Positions 33,583 to 48,500 of a stretch of 64,000 nt of DNA are shown here, in pieces. This DNA comes from Agapanthus africanus. Taxonomy: Eukaryota > Streptophyta > Magnoliopsida > Asparagales > Amaryllidaceae. Position numbers and translations under genes: made by a program. A model generated the notes under the pieces. That model was not told where the DNA came from. It searched no databases and worked only from the letters and a program-made list of their open reading frames with translations. The stretch spans positions 23,105,154 to 23,169,153 of the forward strand of contig JASDDO010000028.1 of NCBI GenBank assembly GCA_030015575.1, in the 5' to 3' direction. Numbering within the stretch: position 1 is the stretch's first letter; every line of letters begins with the position of its first letter.

Positions 33583-36500
33583 TCACCCATCCCACAATCC
33601 GTTATAGACCATTGGTCGGCTCTTGAGCCACTGCATCATCTCTTTGTCTAATGGAGACTTATTCAACACAGAATCTAGCATTGGACTCCCAATTAATTTT
33701 TGGTCGTTTTTGAACACCCATATCCGATCCTTGGGCCACGGTCTCTGTGGCTGCCTCTCCTACAAAAAAGGAGCAAGGTTTAAGACTATTTTAAAATGCA
33801 ATTCAATCCACATTTGCAACTATATCAGATATGGGGATTTTTGTTAAATTCATCAAGCACGAATTAGTTCATAAGGGCGTGCTCAAGGAAATAATGGAGC
33901 GTAGGAGGGCTGCGGTCAGAAAGTCAACCCTACATTATTTTAGATGATCAGTTTACTCCATCTTGATGAAAATATAATTACACCAAATTTCAAGTGATTT
34001 TAATGCTTCTTAACCATTGACATAGAGGCGGAAAATAATCTGTTATCCTAAAACCATTAAGGTGGCATGAACACTTCCGAAAGCAACCCGTATCAGTGTC
34101 CAACACATATCGGACACCGATATGCCGTATGTGTGTCATATACGTGTCATATGTGTGTCCTATGTGTCTTATGCATGTCTTTAGTATGTTATCGACGTAT
34201 CGTTGTATTGTACCATTTGGATGTTGACACTTTTTTAGAAAGACTTGTTTACCACTTTGTCATTTTATATTTTGAATGTTATGGGTCTTGATTTTGAAGA
34301 CCGACAAAAGAATGCATGTTATTATTATGACTGTGTTTATTTAAATATTAGACTTGTTATTTTTTTCTTGTTTTATGTCATAGTAGTTTGATATATTATT
34401 CCTTTTAAAATATTATATGCGTGTATCATAGCGTCCCCGTATTCTATATTTTAAGATTTTGCCGTGTCGCCTTATCACATTGCATCGTGTCCGTGTCCCT
34501 ATTCGTGCAACCTTGACCATTAATATTGCACACACTAGATCAATAGTCGAAAGTGCAAAAAACAAATGAAACATGGTGTATATGTTTTAGAGGATGAGGA
34601 TAAAGATGGACAGTTCCGACATTAAGAAATGGTGGAGTTGACTTTTGACCGTCCAATGGCTTCTCCTCCAATTATTCTCTTCTATCTGATACATGTACAA
34701 CAATATGTAGATCCAGCTCCTGTAGCGGAACTGATTCAAAGTGAATTCAGTGATCAAGAATTGTACTAAGCTAAAGACATTTCATATAAACCTAAAGGCG
34801 CTTGCAACATGAGCTAATAATAGTTTCAAGCTACTATATACTTAGAAAATTGGAAATGGGGCATCTCTCTAGGACATTCTATAGGTCAAAAAACCTCCTA
34901 CTTTTTCTGGGATGATTGGCATTGTCAATCTTGATTCAATGACCTAAACATAGATGCACTAATTTCCATGTGATATTGATGCTCTCTGCTCATATTGACC
35001 AAAGGGGTGTAAAGTGGCATATGTCAAAATCTGTTAATTCAAGGGTAAAAGTTACAAAATTCACATGGTCTTTTATACATTCATATTTTAAGCGATGGAC
35101 TGTAAGATTGATTGTACCATTTACCCAAAAAAGTAACGGAAAGTTGACTTGACCGAAAATGCCAAAAAAATTCCTGGAGTATCACTCCATACACTATTCC
35201 TATATTTATATACTTGTACAGTGTTTACTTTTCATAATCCACGAAGTAAAATATAATATTAAATTAAGAGAGAGAAATTGAAACAGACACTCACCATTCT
35301 GGACATCATGAATCGCACGGTCCTCGAATCATACACAAGCTCATGCACCGGCTTCTGATGCTTCCCATAAAAGGAAGAAACATCAGGCAATGATAAGCAA
35401 CCCCTCCTAGCTCTTGCTAATCTATTATCAGGATCAGCATCGGTTTGGCTATGCCAATAAATAAGCTGGCCCAAACAATAGTTCTTTCCGTAGGTCTTGC
35501 AAAATTCTCGAAAGCCTGGCCCCATTTTATCAGCATACTTTGGCCCGAGGTCCAGGGGGCTGATGTAAACAGGGGAAGATGTAACACTCTCATACTCCTG
35601 AATGTAAAAATTATGTTAGTTAAAAAGTAGGTGAAAATAAAAGGCAAGGGATTGCACATACGACAATTTTTTTAGGAATCAGCAAAACCAGTAACATCTA
35701 GTCAAGAAGTAGTAATAATAATAAAGAGTCAAACTGCAGAATTTTGTACAAGCCAAATGCATGCAAAAATAAGAAAGAATGTCTTCATTAACCAAGAAAT
35801 AAAAGCAGTAATAATAATAGCAAGGAAATATTGTATGGAGGGTTTTGGTGAACCCTGAGCACGCAGTAAAATATTTGTGAATCACTGCTCACTAATATTG
35901 TTAATAATAGGCCATCAACAAATCACGTCATAGAAGAATAACATAAGCAAAAACCCCAAATATATTTCACATAGCACACGGCAATAAAGTAAGAACAACT
36001 AAGGCTTTATCTCAAATATTTGGGGTGAGTTGCATAAAGCCTTTGTCGCAATAGCCATATCAAGGGACATCTCTGTTAGATTGAAAAAACGCCCATCATA
36101 GAATCATATTCTAATTTTACTCCCAAGTACCATCCTATCCCACCTTATTACCTGCAGAAAAATGCAGCTATGGAGACTATAAATTGTGCTTCTGGCCAGG
36201 GGTGGACCCAGGAGTCAGTGGGGCCACACCATGCATAAAAATTGAGAAGCCAAACTCCACGACATATTAAAATTACCATACAGTTTAAGGACCACATGAC
36301 ATTTAAAATTAATTTAATTATAGATAAGACATAATGTTAATTACAATAGCATTTTTCAATATTTTGTATATTGGAGTACATGTAGTCTACGCTTTTGTTG
36401 ACCAAACATTTAATATATGGAGTGACGAGCAATTTAAAACTTCCAACCATGTTACAATATGGGACTAATATTTTCTTGTTAAAAGAAATTCTCAGTGTGG

Positions 36501-39500
36501 GACTCAACTTTCCTTGTTAATAAATATTCGCAACAAAAGTCATTCAATTAAACAAAAAACGTCAATACAAAATGGGGAGTTGGGAATTGAATTTAATTCC
36601 TAGGAACAACGCAACCTACCACTTGGGCTAGACACTATTATTGATTTATAGATGGTATAAATACATAGTACATTTATTCATAAATTCCAACAGTCTAACC
36701 TATATCATTCATTTTTCCAAAATTCAGATGGGAATGTGCCCAAAGACAAGGCTTTGGGTCTGCCCCTGCTTCTGAAAATATATTGAGGTTGAAATATAGC
36801 TCACCCTGACTTTGTAAAAATACTTCGTATAGGCATAGATGTGAATCAAGTCAGCAGCCGCATCATGCCGACTCTTTGAGGTACATGGAAGGTCACGTAG
36901 CTCATCCCTCAACCTGAAGACATGGACAAAACCAGATTTAAGAAAGGACAAATTAAAGAAAGGAAGCATAAAACCCATAAGCAAGACCCTAAAGAACCCC
37001 ACTTAACCAAACCTCTAATATAAAGCCGCTGTGCACCTTTATGTGCTTAAGCCCAGCTTAACCCCGCTTTTAGCATGTCAGAATGGACTAGAGTCCTTAT
37101 TTTTGAATTATCGTACTAAATGATAAAATAATTAAATTTCATTTTGCCTCTAATCTTTAGACACTGTATTTAATATAAAGCCGCTGTGCACCTTTATGTG
37201 CTTAAGCCCGCTTTTAGCATGTCAGAATGAGCTAGTCCTTATTCTTGAATTATCGTACTAAATGATAGAATAATTAAATTTCATTTTTCCTCTAATCTTT
37301 AGACCCTATATTTAATATAAAACCGCTGTGCACCTTTATGTGCTTAAGCCCATCTTAAACCCGCTTTTAGCATGTCAGAATGCGCTGGAGTCCTTATTCT
37401 TGAATTATCGTACTAAATGATAGAATAATTAAATTTCATTTATTTTTAGACCTTATATTTACTGAAATTTATTAGTTGTCATAAATGGTCGGTACATTTC
37501 TATTATCGCATAATAAATTTACCAAAAAAAACATCTCATTTATTTTTATTTTTATAGGAATAGTTATAAGAAGTTTCTTTATATCTAGTTTTCCATAATT
37601 ATTATTTCATTTGCATTTTTAAAAAAACTTGGGCTTTTTGCCACTAGAGCCCTGTAAGTGTGCTAAACCCTAAGCCTTTCTTTTCCACTTTGCTATGCTT
37701 TCCACAACATTGCCACCCTAAGCACTACCCAGAGGGATCCGTAAGCAGCAGAATCTCACCATAACAAAGACTTCCGTAACTCTTTGTTGGGGAAATCAGA
37801 CTCGGATGGATCACGGGAGCAAATCTTGGACTTGAGGTCATTTAATACCTCTGCTTCAATATGAGGGGCCATGGACTGAAGCAACTCCTCGACGAGTGAG
37901 CCCTCCCCTTTCCAAAGAACAGAAATCAATTCTGCAGAGCTGAGCTTCTCTAACGGCGGAGGAGCTTTCTTTGGGTCCCCAAACACACGTCTCATAACAT
38001 ATCTTACCTGTACCATGGATTCCAGTCAAAAAGTAAAAACATATAAAATCAGAGTTTTTATGCAAAAGTAATGTTCTGGAGTGTAAGGTCAAAGTAATTG
38101 CTGTTATCTTCCTCAATACTATCAGAAAGTGCAACTTTGAACTTCAGATTTAATATAGCTAATCTAAAACAAACACATCCACAAATTAAAACTTATTCAA
38201 ATTTTATAGACCAAGGCAATACAAGACATGTTTGGCCCAAAAAAAAGATACAAGACAAATAACCAAATGGTTTCATGATATTCCAAAGCAACATTGTCTC
38301 TTATTTTTTCTACGATGCTGAGATGTGTAACACAAGGGCTCAAACTCAGGCGCTACTGAAAGTAGAACCATTCTCACACTATTCAGGACCAAGTTCCAGT
38401 ACGAATCAAAACTCCAGTACGAATGGAATAGCCATTAATGGTGAGTACACATGCAGGATTAAACTTAATTTCTCATGCAAATGGGTATCAGGAAACAGGA
38501 TGCACAAATGTACATATGCAGGACTACAGGGCTACGGTCCAATAAATAAGTTATAACCTAAGCAAATCCCCGGGATTATATTACTACATATGATGGCATG
38601 AAACAATGAACTGGCATGAACTAAACCAGTTTATCTAAATGACATCAGGAACCAGCTTTTCTACCGAGTAACTCATCCCTGCCCTGCCCATACTATAAAT
38701 GAGAAGGGTCAGCCATCCACAGACTTAGCAAATTAAAGTCCAAACCAGAACCAACACAAGGGCTATATCCAAGCATCCAACTACATATTGAGAAAAAAAC
38801 TGCTCAAAAAATAAGTACTATATGTATAGTTTATGCCATTACTTCTCTACTATCATAATGCAAACACTTAAGGTGTAGCTCATGCCATTAGTTGGTCTCT
38901 CCATTTTAATAAAAGAATTTTAAAAATGAGAAAAAAAAATCACATCTGTTCTTCATACGAAGCTATCCACATCAACTTAGTTAAATATTTAAATTGACTT
39001 ATTTAAATTCAAATTTCAAACTCCCTCCCCTCCCTCATCGTATATAGAACTATTTCTCAAACCTCAATATTAAAATCACATGATATTTATTAAAACCATA
39101 CAATATCTACTATATGTCCAACATGCATCACACATGCAAAATACTACTTTATAACTATGCAAGCCAGTGAATAGCAAACAACAGGAGAACCTATTAAGAA
39201 AAACACTAGGCCATAAGATACATAAATAAAAAGGTCAAGGTAACTAGAACAATCACCTTGTCAAGAGTAAGTGCCATATTCTGAAGTCTGGAATTATATA
39301 CACCCTCGGCCTAGTGATTCCAGATAAAGTCAGTGCTTCATGTTTGCAAACTAGGTACATCATAACAGTGAGAAAATGTTGGCATAAATCAGCGATTACC
39401 TGGACCTCTGCATCACTTCTCTCATCCTCAAGACAAATATCTGCAAAGAATTTCCTCTTCTCTTCCAAATTATGCTTCAGAATCGCCTCAGGAAGCTTTG

Positions 39501-42500
39501 ATCGCTCAAAATTAATAAATCTCACCTTCATATTTTTTCGATAATGACTATCAGCACACAAAAATTGTTGTACAAAATACTACTTGAGAAAACTTCACAA
39601 ATAACTACCAGATGTGCTGAATAGGCAACAAGCCAGTCTGGGAGTCCAGAAAGCAAACATGTGCCGAGACCAGCCTTCCCCAAGTCAATATAGTCCTCTT
39701 CTGAAACAAAGTTGACTTCACAAGCATCTAGCATCAGTTTGTGCCGTTCTAATTCGCCATGGCAGTCCTCCAATACCTGATGCATGGTTTTAGCTAATTA
39801 TAAATTGAAAAAATAACGGGCAAGCAATGCAAGGGAAAGAAGATTGTTAACAATTAACATAAACAACATAAAAGAATTAGCAACCAAAACGAGTCAAATA
39901 CTTCCAACCTTCTAAGTTAGCCATGGCTTGCCAACATAGCTAGTATAAAGCAGATGCACCATTCGAACATGCAGGGAAAAGGATAAAATTTAGAGTTGGA
40001 AATTTTACCTTCTGAAATGCATCTTCACCGGTCAAGTTCAAATAGCTGCCCCTGCAAATTTGGCTACCACACAAACAAACTGATGCTTCATATTCTTCCT
40101 TACTCTGCAGAAGCAGGACATGGGTTAGTTACCATAAATATTATCTTCACTACGTTAGAAGTCACTTGAACAAGTGTCACACCTCTGTTACAGAGTTATA
40201 ATCAAAAGTGATCTCTTCACCATAACCAATTGGCCGTAATGTATATATTCCAATCTGGTACTGACCATCAACAGCCGTTACCCTGTTGAAAAAATAAAAC
40301 ATACAGGAAGTGGAGAATTTGCAGTATTAAGAATGATATGGACTAATGTAATCACCAGTTCCAAATAATTCGAAGTACATGGAGAGATGACACAATGATA
40401 ATCAAATAAAATCAATGATAGCAAACTAAATTAAGGCATCATAAACAGTAGCAGGGCAATGAAAAGGTGCAAGGAGAATGATATTTTGAATTTCCAGTGT
40501 GCATGGTTATACTTTTTAGAGAACGCAACTTTTTCCTCCTAAAGTTTAACACTATTTCCCATAGCCATACTTGAAGACCGGGTGCTAACAAATATCAGAA
40601 AAGCTTTACATGTGGCCAGGGAAGAGCAGCACATGGAGTCTTCAGGGAGGCAAAAATTGGTTCAACCTTTGTTTTTGAAATTTTAGATTTACTAATAATT
40701 ACCACTTAGCATTAGCACCTTCTAGTGGCTCAATCCATATAGCCTCGAAGATACAAAAATAAACTTTACATAACCCTGTGTAATAATAAGCACATAAAAC
40801 AATTTGCCTTCACCAATAAAACCAGAGAGCATATTCACAAAAATTACAGCTAAAACAGTAGATGATGATGATAACTTCTATAAATGACTAAGGCTAGCTT
40901 GACGCGGTCACATGACCATCCCATCTGTCTCAGGCCTAAACGCTATCAAGGCCTGCACAACAGGTTTGAGTCACAAACCAAATGCATTTCTTTTCACAAA
41001 AATAAAAAAGGTGTCAACTAAATTGAAAATCTTAACATTTCTAGACAGAACACAAGCTACGAGATCCACATACAGAAAACTGGGTTACAAGAAACTGTCA
41101 TATGCTTCCATTATGTCATACAGTTTTTGGTGACCGATTGCAGAAGTTCCTCCAACCAATAATTTTTTAGCATTTTCTATATACCGATGGAAATATTAAA
41201 GAGAATCGATATTCAAAATTACCAGATATTTTGAAATAATGGAAACATGATTGCCAAGTTATAGGAGAGTTTTAAAACATTATAATCAGCATAGTTACCA
41301 AATCATGATATGTATAACATGTCGTTTTTCTTTCATATCATATCACATATCATATCGTATTATATCGTAAGATAATTTTTACTTAATAGCTATACAAAAG
41401 TATCCAACTATATATTTCATAAATGTATGTTCAGATTAGTAAATATAGAACGATATATACACAGAAATATAATGGTTAGTAAAGTACAAGTTAAGTGAAA
41501 CAACCACACAAATTCAAATACAAAATACGTGAAATCAAGAAAATTCAAATGAACAATTTTAGTTCATAAGATAATTAACCAATATGAGCGGAACCGAACC
41601 GAAGTAGAATTTTGAACCTAATTTTTGTAACGTGTCTTATTATATATCGTATCGTTTTGTACAAAAGGCTACTATATTGCATCATATCGTAGGATATGGA
41701 TTGTATATCGTAAGGTATAGATAACTATAATAATCAGAACTTTGTCCATCCATACATCACAGATTTTAGTATTAAACCATCGGAAAAAGAAATCATAGAA
41801 ATCCTTGGAAAGAAATAGATGGAGCATGAGCGGCTTACTTTGCTTCACAATTTGGTCTGCAAGAATGACAGATCCTGCTTGCATAGTTTGCCTTGTGCAT
41901 AGCATCAACAACAACCAAATCATATCCCTCACGGTCACCCTATTGTACAAAAGAAAATGATGACTTGCTACCAACATGACTTATTTAACAAAATATGAGG
42001 AGATGCAACCATGGAAAATTACCTTTGGCCTCTCAAGATAGATATTATAGAACTCAGGTGCTGGATCTTGATTGTTCTTTTGCATAGCCTTGATACCGTC
42101 CTGCTTCTCATACCATTTCCAAGCAGGATAAACCTTTACAAGTAAAGAAAATAACACTAAGTGCCCACTTCTTGACACATTGATGAAGAAGCTGAGTCAT
42201 AATTTCAACATTAAAATCCAGGAACAGGGTGTAACCAGTGTTGAAAAAAACAGAATATTCGTCCGGATATTCGGATTTGGCGGCAAACCGAACAGAAAAT
42301 GCAATATTGGGTCAAATATGCGGTCAAACCGAATATTCGCCGCACAAACCAAATGTTCGGCGAGTAACGTGAATATTCAGCCGAATTAGCCCATTAGACC
42401 CAAAACAAAGAAAATCCAAAACCAAAATACAAGTATGGGATCCACAACTTAATTTTAAAAAACAAGTGGGGCTCACACTTATTATTTCACAAACGCTATC

Positions 42501-45500
42501 TCCTTATTTCAATATTCTTATTAGTTCGAGCGCCTTATCATTAGGCCATGAGAATATTAGGTTCCTAAATCTTCATATATTTTTGAATTTTTTATATGTA
42601 ATATTTATATGAAAATATTGATGACCGTATAATCTGAATAAACCGAATATTCACCGAGATATTTTTTATTCGTCGGCCAACCCAACAAACTTTGAATCCA
42701 TTCTTTACAACATTAAGTGTAACTGTAAAGATTTATCTCTACTATTATAATGTCAAAGGAAGGGGTAGTTACTTCCCTTGAAATTGAGATTCCAATTTTA
42801 TGCCACATAGGATTTGTTTATGTGCCAAAATATTATTAAACTACCACAATAAATGTTAAAAAAAGAAAAATTAATAAATTTTAAAATAAATCATATCATT
42901 TTAAAATTAATAAACTTTTAGTGCTTAATTATTTTTGAAACTCTCAGACATTCTAATTTCTCCTGTGGTATGTATTTTATTTTTAAACTGCGTGCATCGC
43001 ATATGCAAAATTACCAGTTTGTTTGAATGCCAAACATCTGCTAGACAATAAATGCCTAAATGGATAGAGTTTAGGATGTTTGTACAGTATATGATACTCC
43101 CTCTGTTCCCTTTTAAGTGTCCATTTTTTGTTTTATTTTTGTTCCATTTACAATATCAATGTTATTTTTTGTGTTATTGATACAAATTTAAATTTTGATC
43201 CTTATACTAACCCTCATTAATATTGATACCTAGGGAAAAAAGATGAGATAGACATAAATGGACACTTGATGATGTAAACTTTAAATGAGCTTAATATAGT
43301 AATTTGGCATTAACCATATCATAAGTTTAAATGGGACAGTAGTTTTTCAAAAGTTTCCTTAAAGGGAGTGTAAAACCAAAAATCGACACTTAAATGGGAA
43401 TGGAGGGAGTACCAAATATGTGCTTACACAGTTTGGTAAGATCACTTTATGCTGATCATACCTCTTATAGATATGCATCAAATAACAGTTCTGCAGTTTG
43501 TATTGAATGTCTAAGAAAGTTTTAACAAACAAAGGTGTATAGCATATGAACATATAGGTATGGCTAAGATGAGAATGGTTGAGCTGGCAAACACGTAATA
43601 CACGTTACTTGGATATGTAAAACATGTAACGATGTGCATAGAAGATTCATATTATAAAACCAAGCCCAAAATGACTTCTGAACCAAGTCGACTATAGGTC
43701 AAACACTTTAGCACTTCCAAAGAGTAAGCATTTATGTCAAGTAGGATAGAAGGTTTAAAATCTTAATATGAGTGGCAGTATTGAATGATCACTTTTGGAA
43801 TCGGAATTGGCCATCTCAGACCGGAATATTGGATTTTACATTGTTTGACATCAAAGAATTTTCTTAATTAGTAAAATCCTAAAATAAATAACAAAAGTAA
43901 ACCATACACGTTTGACATTATTTCGTATGATGTCTAGAGTGCTTATTTTATCCTTGGTGAAAATAACTATAAACGTTGAATAATGATGACAAATAAACTG
44001 TTATAACTTATAACCCAATAACCTATACCCATTAACAAACCCACTAACATATTAATAACCTTAATATTAAAAATCCATTAGTCAAATCGTAATCAATATT
44101 ACCCGGTATCGGTTTTGAAACTCGAGTGGTGAGTTTTGGGATCGTAATTGGCCAACTCAGATCGGGACTAGATAAGATTTCAAACCATGGTAGGGTATAA
44201 TTTTGCAAAAATGAGTCGAACTAAAGATAGCATATCTAAGATTTTGCTGCCACGCATACAGTAAACAATTATAAATTATGTCGGTATAAATATAGATATC
44301 AATACCTCCCCCAAGAACTCAACAACAAAATCATCTGAAGTAAAGCCACCGTCTTTGTTGCAAACAACTCCAAGCCCCTGATACAAAATGAAGGCAAAGA
44401 CAAGGGTCGGTAAAATTTCAAGCAAATGGATGGGTAATGGGTTGACCCCCAGACACGAACAATCTTATTCAGATACATTTACAGCGACATGTACCTTTCT
44501 GTAAGCAACATAATTATCATCCGGTCGACTTTGCATAGCTTTTAAGATGGCCTGACACAATTTCATAGTGCGCCCATCACCGACCTCCTCGGCCTTCTTT
44601 TGGATTCCTTCAACAACAGGACGTATATGATAAACCATTGGTGTGTTTCCAGTTCCAGTGAAGTGTCTGACTTGCCTATTCAAAGTGCGAAGAAGCATCT
44701 AAAAGAGAAGTAACATATGAGAAACAAGATCATGACGAGCAAGTAAATCAAGCTTAAGGGAAAAAATTAAATCAACCGCTCCTTAAAAATACCTCTTCAA
44801 TAAACTTATGTTTATCAGCAAGTGGCCATTCTGATTCCTCTGGCATAGAGTCAAGAAGAAGATTATGTGTATAAGGGTCTATTCCATATACTTCTTGCTC
44901 CAAGACTTCTACTCCAAGCATTTTCCTAGGTTTGTAATCCTTTACCTCAGGAATTTCCATATCCGATTCCTCCAAACCGCTCTTCTGTGCGAGCAATTTC
45001 TCAGAATAGTCATCAGGTAAAGAAACCCGCATCTTCCGCTTCACTTCCTCCTCATCTGCTATTGGAAGATACTTCTCAATAACTTCGTATTTCCGAGTAA
45101 CAGGGGGAACAAGGCTCGCTTTTGTCATGCGAGCACCCCATTCACGGTCATCAGTAATAGATTCAATAGTGTCATCCACCAGGGAATACATATTTCCTTT
45201 AACATCCTTTGTTCCACCTCCCAACCGAATGTCCGGATCACTTTCGGTATCCGATTCAGTGGTCTCACCATGAACTCTATCGTCATTTTCCCAAAGATCG
45301 CTTTCAGACGTCTCACTTTCAGAATCTGCATCTCTTTTCTTCAGTCTAGAAAGACTAGTTCCACCATTGACATAGGAACCATTGTTGATCCTATCCATGC
45401 CCTTCTTTTCAAATACCCTGTTCTGCTTCTTTTTCTCTTTGGGTGTTGATGAATAAAATCCAGTTATTGAGCTATCCTTAACTGTCTTCATTGTTTCATC

Positions 45501-48500
45501 TCTTTCATTTGTTACATTCCCGTCCAAGCTCTTAGCCAACTGGTAGAATAATTTTGTAATATGCTTCATCTCTTTAGCATTGCCACGATTCTTTGCTCTG
45601 CATTAGCAAGTAAATTGTCATCTACTACAAACTACAATAAAGTTTGGTACACCTAGAAACCAAATGAAAGAAAATATGATAGTTTTATCTAATAAAACAC
45701 CATCCTTTAGAAAGAGGTGGAAATAATAAAAAGGTTGCATCTCGGGGACACTTTTCAGCACAACAAATACTCTTATGAGCTGAATAAAATATTCAAGCCA
45801 TAAGTTACGTAAAAAGAGATGGTGGAGGCTCCTCCATTGCTGCTGGGTTGGCTAGAGAATTAGATTCACATGATTTGACCCCACATCACAGAGAAAGATA
45901 ACATAAAAATTTGTCACGTCCAGGTCAAACTATTTAAACCATAAGTTTAGAATATAATAATATAAGGAAGTGTACATACTTAATTGCGTCTCGACACATC
46001 CGACCGATGTCATCCTTGACTGAATCCAAGCCATGACGAATGTAATAACCATTTCTCATCCTATCTTCAATCTGAGCAACCTGTGCAATGAAAACTAAGC
46101 ATAAGGACGGCAAACAACGTGATAATACAAATTTAACTGAAAAAGAATAAGAACTAATCTCTTAAACAAGTAACAGGAAAAAAGGCAGTACTTTAGGTAT
46201 GAAGAAGTCAGATGTGTTCTCCTTCATGATGTCCTTCAAATTGGCTGCAATAAACTCTTTCATCTTCCTGTAGCCATTTTCAGATTTCCTATGCAACCAC
46301 CGCCTCCTTTGTGCATTTTTAGACATAACTTCAGAGGACTTTCGAGCATCAAATAGCTTAGCTCGCTTATAAACCCCCTGCCTGAATGGATGACTAGAAG
46401 AATCCTTTCTATCCACCAAACTGGACTCATTAGCAGCTATCTGTTTCAGGCTCTTTATTTTTGAATACGAGTCTTCATAATACCTTGAGTTGTATGAAGA
46501 TCTTCCTATCCACTTTATATTCTGAAATTTGGGTATCAAATCCTTGAACTGGCTGCATCCTCGGATGTCAATTGAAGATATGCAAGGAAATAGCTGGAGT
46601 GTTTCTTCAAGGACAGGAGCACTTATATTGGAGCATCCAGTTAAGATAAGAGAGATTAACGTTTTCTTCTCATAACCACCCTGCAGTGTGAAATTAATAA
46701 AAGCTATTAATAGACAGTAAATACCACAAGGAACCAGTAGAAAATAACTTGAAAAAGATAACCAACCACGATATTCTGAAACATTGTATCCGTACAGCCA
46801 GGACCAGCTGATGACAGATCAACATGAGTGCATAAACTTCTGTAGAACTTAGATACCAAATTCCAGCGTTTACAAGTAGCAGCAAAAGAAGTGAGAGACC
46901 TCAAGTCAGACCTAATAAAATGGAATACCCTTGCCAATACTTGACCATTAAGTAGACCCCAATTCCCATTCTCTGCTGCACTATTTGGGCAATTCTCATC
47001 AACAAAGGTATCCCCACCACATAGATCATCAAACGAAGGTTCATTCTTCTTATCAACAAGTACATCCTCTTCCATTTCAGAATCTTCATCACTTTCAAAC
47101 ATATGACGAGCTCGTTTTCCAGATCGATAATTATCTATCGCATCATCTACATCAGGGTAAAGAAGTAAGTTATATAAAAGAAAAGAACATGGAAAAAGGA
47201 ACTCATGACTACACACACGAGCCAACAGTTTTCAAGTGTAAACACATGTGCATTCCAGTCTAGCTACATGAACAGATAGTAAAAAGAAAAGAAATCGGTG
47301 TAACTTGTAAAGTGTGCACTACCAATGAATCATGAAAAGAAAGAAACTACTGAGATTCAAAAGCTTGATGTGGAAAAAGATAGATATGACAGATAGGAAT
47401 GATATAACTAACCAAAGTAGGTAATGTCTAATGTTTCAAATGAAAACTTGTTTTAAAGAAAAATTAAACCATAAAAAACACTGCAGAAGAGTCTTCAACT
47501 TATTTAACTAGTAAAGTCAAACTATCAGAGAGTTGTTGATGAACTGGGCTAGCCTAACAGGCTCAAGCATTTTATTTTTTTTTATTTTTTTTTCATTTTA
47601 CTTATTTATTTTTTGTTTGGAGAGGGGGGGCGGGGTTGCAAATTATAACAGAATGAAGACTGGCCAGCTAAAAGTGGCCTATCCAAGATTAAGCTAAGCC
47701 CAATTTCCTAGTCTGGCCCAATAAAACGACATGTGTATGGACTGGAAGCAGGGTGATGGGCCTAATGAATCCTGGCCCAAAAAATAAGTGCAAGGACAGC
47801 ATTATTAATATAATATCCTAATGCTATAATATAGAGAAAATGATGGTTTCCATGGACCCCTATCAGTATGAGGCCACTTAAATAAGAAATAACCATGGAC
47901 TTTGGAAGGAAAAAAATGAGTGTGTTCACAAAAAGCCACTCATTTCCACATATACGAAAACATTTTTTAAAAAAATCAAGCCCTAAAAGATTGATAGATA
48001 CATACCATGAGCAAGAAGAGCAGAATTTTTTGTGATTGAGGAATTAAACGCGAATTGTTTGTCCATTTCCTTCTTCGCCTGCTTTGTGCTAATCCATGGA
48101 TCCAAAACCTCATTGATAGATGCAGCAAACTCTCGGTTCTTGTAGGATTTCATGACAAGCTCATGCAGCTTGCCACGCATATAGCCAATAAATTGAGGGT
48201 GTGAGCTGTGAAAAGGATGTGGAGAACCAGCCGTTGCATTTGCAGTTGAATCCTTGGCTGGGTCCACTGCTTCCTCTTTAAAATGATCAGTTTCAAAAGC
48301 CGTAACTGGAAGCCATACATTATCAATCTTTCGGAAGACACTGCTATTCTGCAAAATAGCGCCTTTGGCAGCTAAATGTTGCAATTCAGAATAAGAGCAC
48401 GGGCCGTGCTCATGACCAGCGCCGTCAAGATAATACCAGTCACCAAGATCTAATACCAATTCATCAACTGTGCAAACATGATCTCTGGGTATGTCAAGTA

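Larger units (their letters stand above)
40009..44377 (-). other. SET and post-SET region of ATXR3 (exons 9-13)
   Basis: Residues 1826-1985. Exon 9 starts GLGVVCNKDGGFTSDDFVVE, the SET-I entry. Exon 10 includes WKWYEKQDG and PEFYNIYLERPK. Exon 11 has NYASRICHSCRPNCEAK, where the usual NHSC cofactor motif reads CHSC. Exon 12 has GEEITFDYNS with the catalytic Tyr (1948). Exon 13 holds the post-SET Cys-x-Cys-x4-Cys zinc ligands. The NHSC variant should be compared with orthologs; I recall that the family has the same change. Confidence 0.85.

Noticed and set aside
42180..42720. Possible transposon in an ATXR3 intron with GAATATTCG phrases
   Set aside because: The ends do not form convincing inverted repeats and no TSD was found.
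43790..44170. Direct repeat of 'ggaattggccatctcaga'-like sequence in an intron
   Set aside because: Only two diverged copies; cannot be assigned to an element.
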